Of a DNA stretch of 5,748 nucleotides, positions 5,009 through 5,748 are shown one piece after another (positions within the stretch are counted from its first letter, which is position 1; every line of letters starts with the position of its first letter). A program made the translations under genes and the position numbers. This stretch comes from an uncultured Pelagibacteraceae bacterium (lineage in GTDB: Bacteria > Pseudomonadota > Alphaproteobacteria > Pelagibacterales > Pelagibacteraceae): the NCBI GenBank assembly GCA_913052435.1, contig CAJXDV010000062.1, positions 1 through 5,748 of the forward strand, read 5' to 3'. A model generated the notes under the pieces. The model ran no database searches. It saw only the letters and a program-made list of their open reading frames with translations, and was not told where the DNA came from.

Positions 5009-5748
5009 ATGTCAGCCGAGAATATATCGTATGATCTAAACAGATTTGTCGGAATTAAAAGAGATTATACACGTGGAGAAGTTGAAAGATTAAGAGGGTC
5101 AATAAAAATTGAGCATACACTTTGTAAATTACAATCGAAAAAATTGTGGAAATTATTAAATACTGAACCTTATATAGCTACACTTGGTTCATTATCAGGA
5201 AATCATGCAGTTCAACATGCCAAAGCTGGATTAAAAGCAATTTATCTAAGTGGTTGGCAGGTTGCAGCCGATGCTAATAGTGCAGGAGAAATGTATCCTG
5301 ATCAAAGCTTATATCCATATGATAGTGCTCCAAAATTAGTTGAAGCTATGAATAATGCTTTATTGAGAGCTGATCAAATTCAACATATGGAACTTAGAGA
5401 TGGTAAAATTATAAATAAAGATAGAGTAGATTATATGTTGCCAATAGTTGCAGACGGAGAAGCAGGCTTTGGAGGACCGCTTAATGTATTTGAACTTACG
5501 AAAAAGTTTATTAAAGCAGGTGCTGGCGGCGTTCACTTTGAAGATCAATTAGCAAGTGAAAAAAAATGTGGTCATATGGGAGGAAAAGTTCTAGTTCCAA
5601 CAGGAACGATGATAAAAAATTTAAAAGCTGCACGTTTAGCCGCTGATATAGCGGATGTACCACTAATAATTTTAGCAAGAACAGATGCAAATGCCGCAAA
5701 ATTAATTACAAATGATTTTGATGAAAATGATAAACCATTTTTAACTGG
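5009..5748 (+). CDS. aceA: Isocitrate lyase, 3' end outside window
   Basis: This is the first enzyme of the glyoxylate bypass. It cleaves isocitrate to glyoxylate and succinate in the cytoplasm and so permits growth on acetate or other C2 units. The frame runs off the window after 246 complete codons; the family is about 430 residues, so roughly 40 percent is missing. Alignment to E. coli AceA from memory is close throughout: LRGS (29-32), YLSGWQVAADANSAGEMYPD (79-98), the metal-site segment VADGEAGFGG with Asp149, VHFEDQLAS, and the signature KKCGHMGGK with catalytic Cys187 (E. coli Cys195). LARTDANAA and the start of a FLTG segment close the visible part. Gly150 replaces the Ala of E. coli VADAEAGFG. 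The ATG at 5009 has a good Shine-Dalgarno and gives an N-terminus slightly shorter than E. coli. It lies downstream of the small ORF, probably on the same transcript, and is the likely target of the divergent ScfR-type regulator. Confidence 0.97.
   Translation, partial: MSAENISYDLNRFVGIKRDYTRGEVERLRGSIKIEHTLCKLQSKKLWKLLNTEPYIATLGSLSGNHAVQHAKAGLKAIYLSGWQVAADANSAGEMYPDQSLYPYDSAPKLVEAMNNALLRADQIQHMELRDGKIINKDRVDYMLPIVADGEAGFGGPLNVFELTKKFIKAGAGGVHFEDQLASEKKCGHMGGKVLVPTGTMIKNLKAARLAADIADVPLIILARTDANAAKLITNDFDENDKPFLT

Noticed and set aside
5360..5699. Two minus-strand open frames of 62 codons each, antisense to aceA
   Set aside because: They lie opposite a strongly conserved isocitrate lyase sequence, including the catalytic motif, and have no independent support.
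1..5748. CRISPR array, tRNA or rRNA genes, insertion sequence or phage genes
   Set aside because: No regularly spaced long repeats, tRNA-like folds, rRNA segments, transposase motifs or terminal repeats with target duplications were seen. The only short phased repeats are the TTTGTAAA operator copies.

Overview
The window is strongly AT-rich, with tightly packed genes, very short spacers, A/T-ending codons and long A runs. It carries an alphaproteobacterial-type short-chain fatty acyl-CoA regulator (ScfR/RamB family) next to isocitrate lyase. This combination fits a streamlined marine alphaproteobacterium, most likely Pelagibacterales (SAR11). That placement is inferred from composition and gene content; no database search was run.

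Left part (1-3237, all + strand): a 5'-truncated class I aldolase of the dihydrodipicolinate synthase / N-acetylneuraminate lyase superfamily (1-807) is followed after one base by a complete cyclopropane-fatty-acyl-phospholipid synthase (809-1996). The two are almost certainly cotranscribed. A 32-bp gap holding a perfect 9-bp-arm inverted repeat leads into an unrecognised 402-residue protein (2029-3237). That protein has an extremely Lys/Arg-rich N-terminus, a long charged coiled coil and a small C-terminal domain. Its gene converges on the next one, and both stop codons lie in an A/T hairpin that may terminate in both directions.

Right part (3264-5748): an ScfR/RamB-type regulator lies on the minus strand (4688-3264). 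Diverging from it on the plus strand are an overlooked 54-codon small ORF (4798-4962) and isocitrate lyase aceA (5009 to the window end, 3'-truncated). The 109-bp divergent spacer has two clusters of TTTGTAAA half-sites, each with 9-bp phased direct copies plus an inverted partner. They flank an extended -10 element, TGGTATAAT. TTTGTAAA differs by one base from the TTTGCAAA core reported for the ScfR protein PccR of Rhodobacter sphaeroides, and RamB relatives regulate isocitrate lyase in actinobacteria.

The simplest reading is a self-contained glyoxylate-shunt switch: the regulator senses a short-chain acyl-CoA state, controls the small ORF and aceA, and probably controls itself. There is no gene-free stretch longer than 300 bases.
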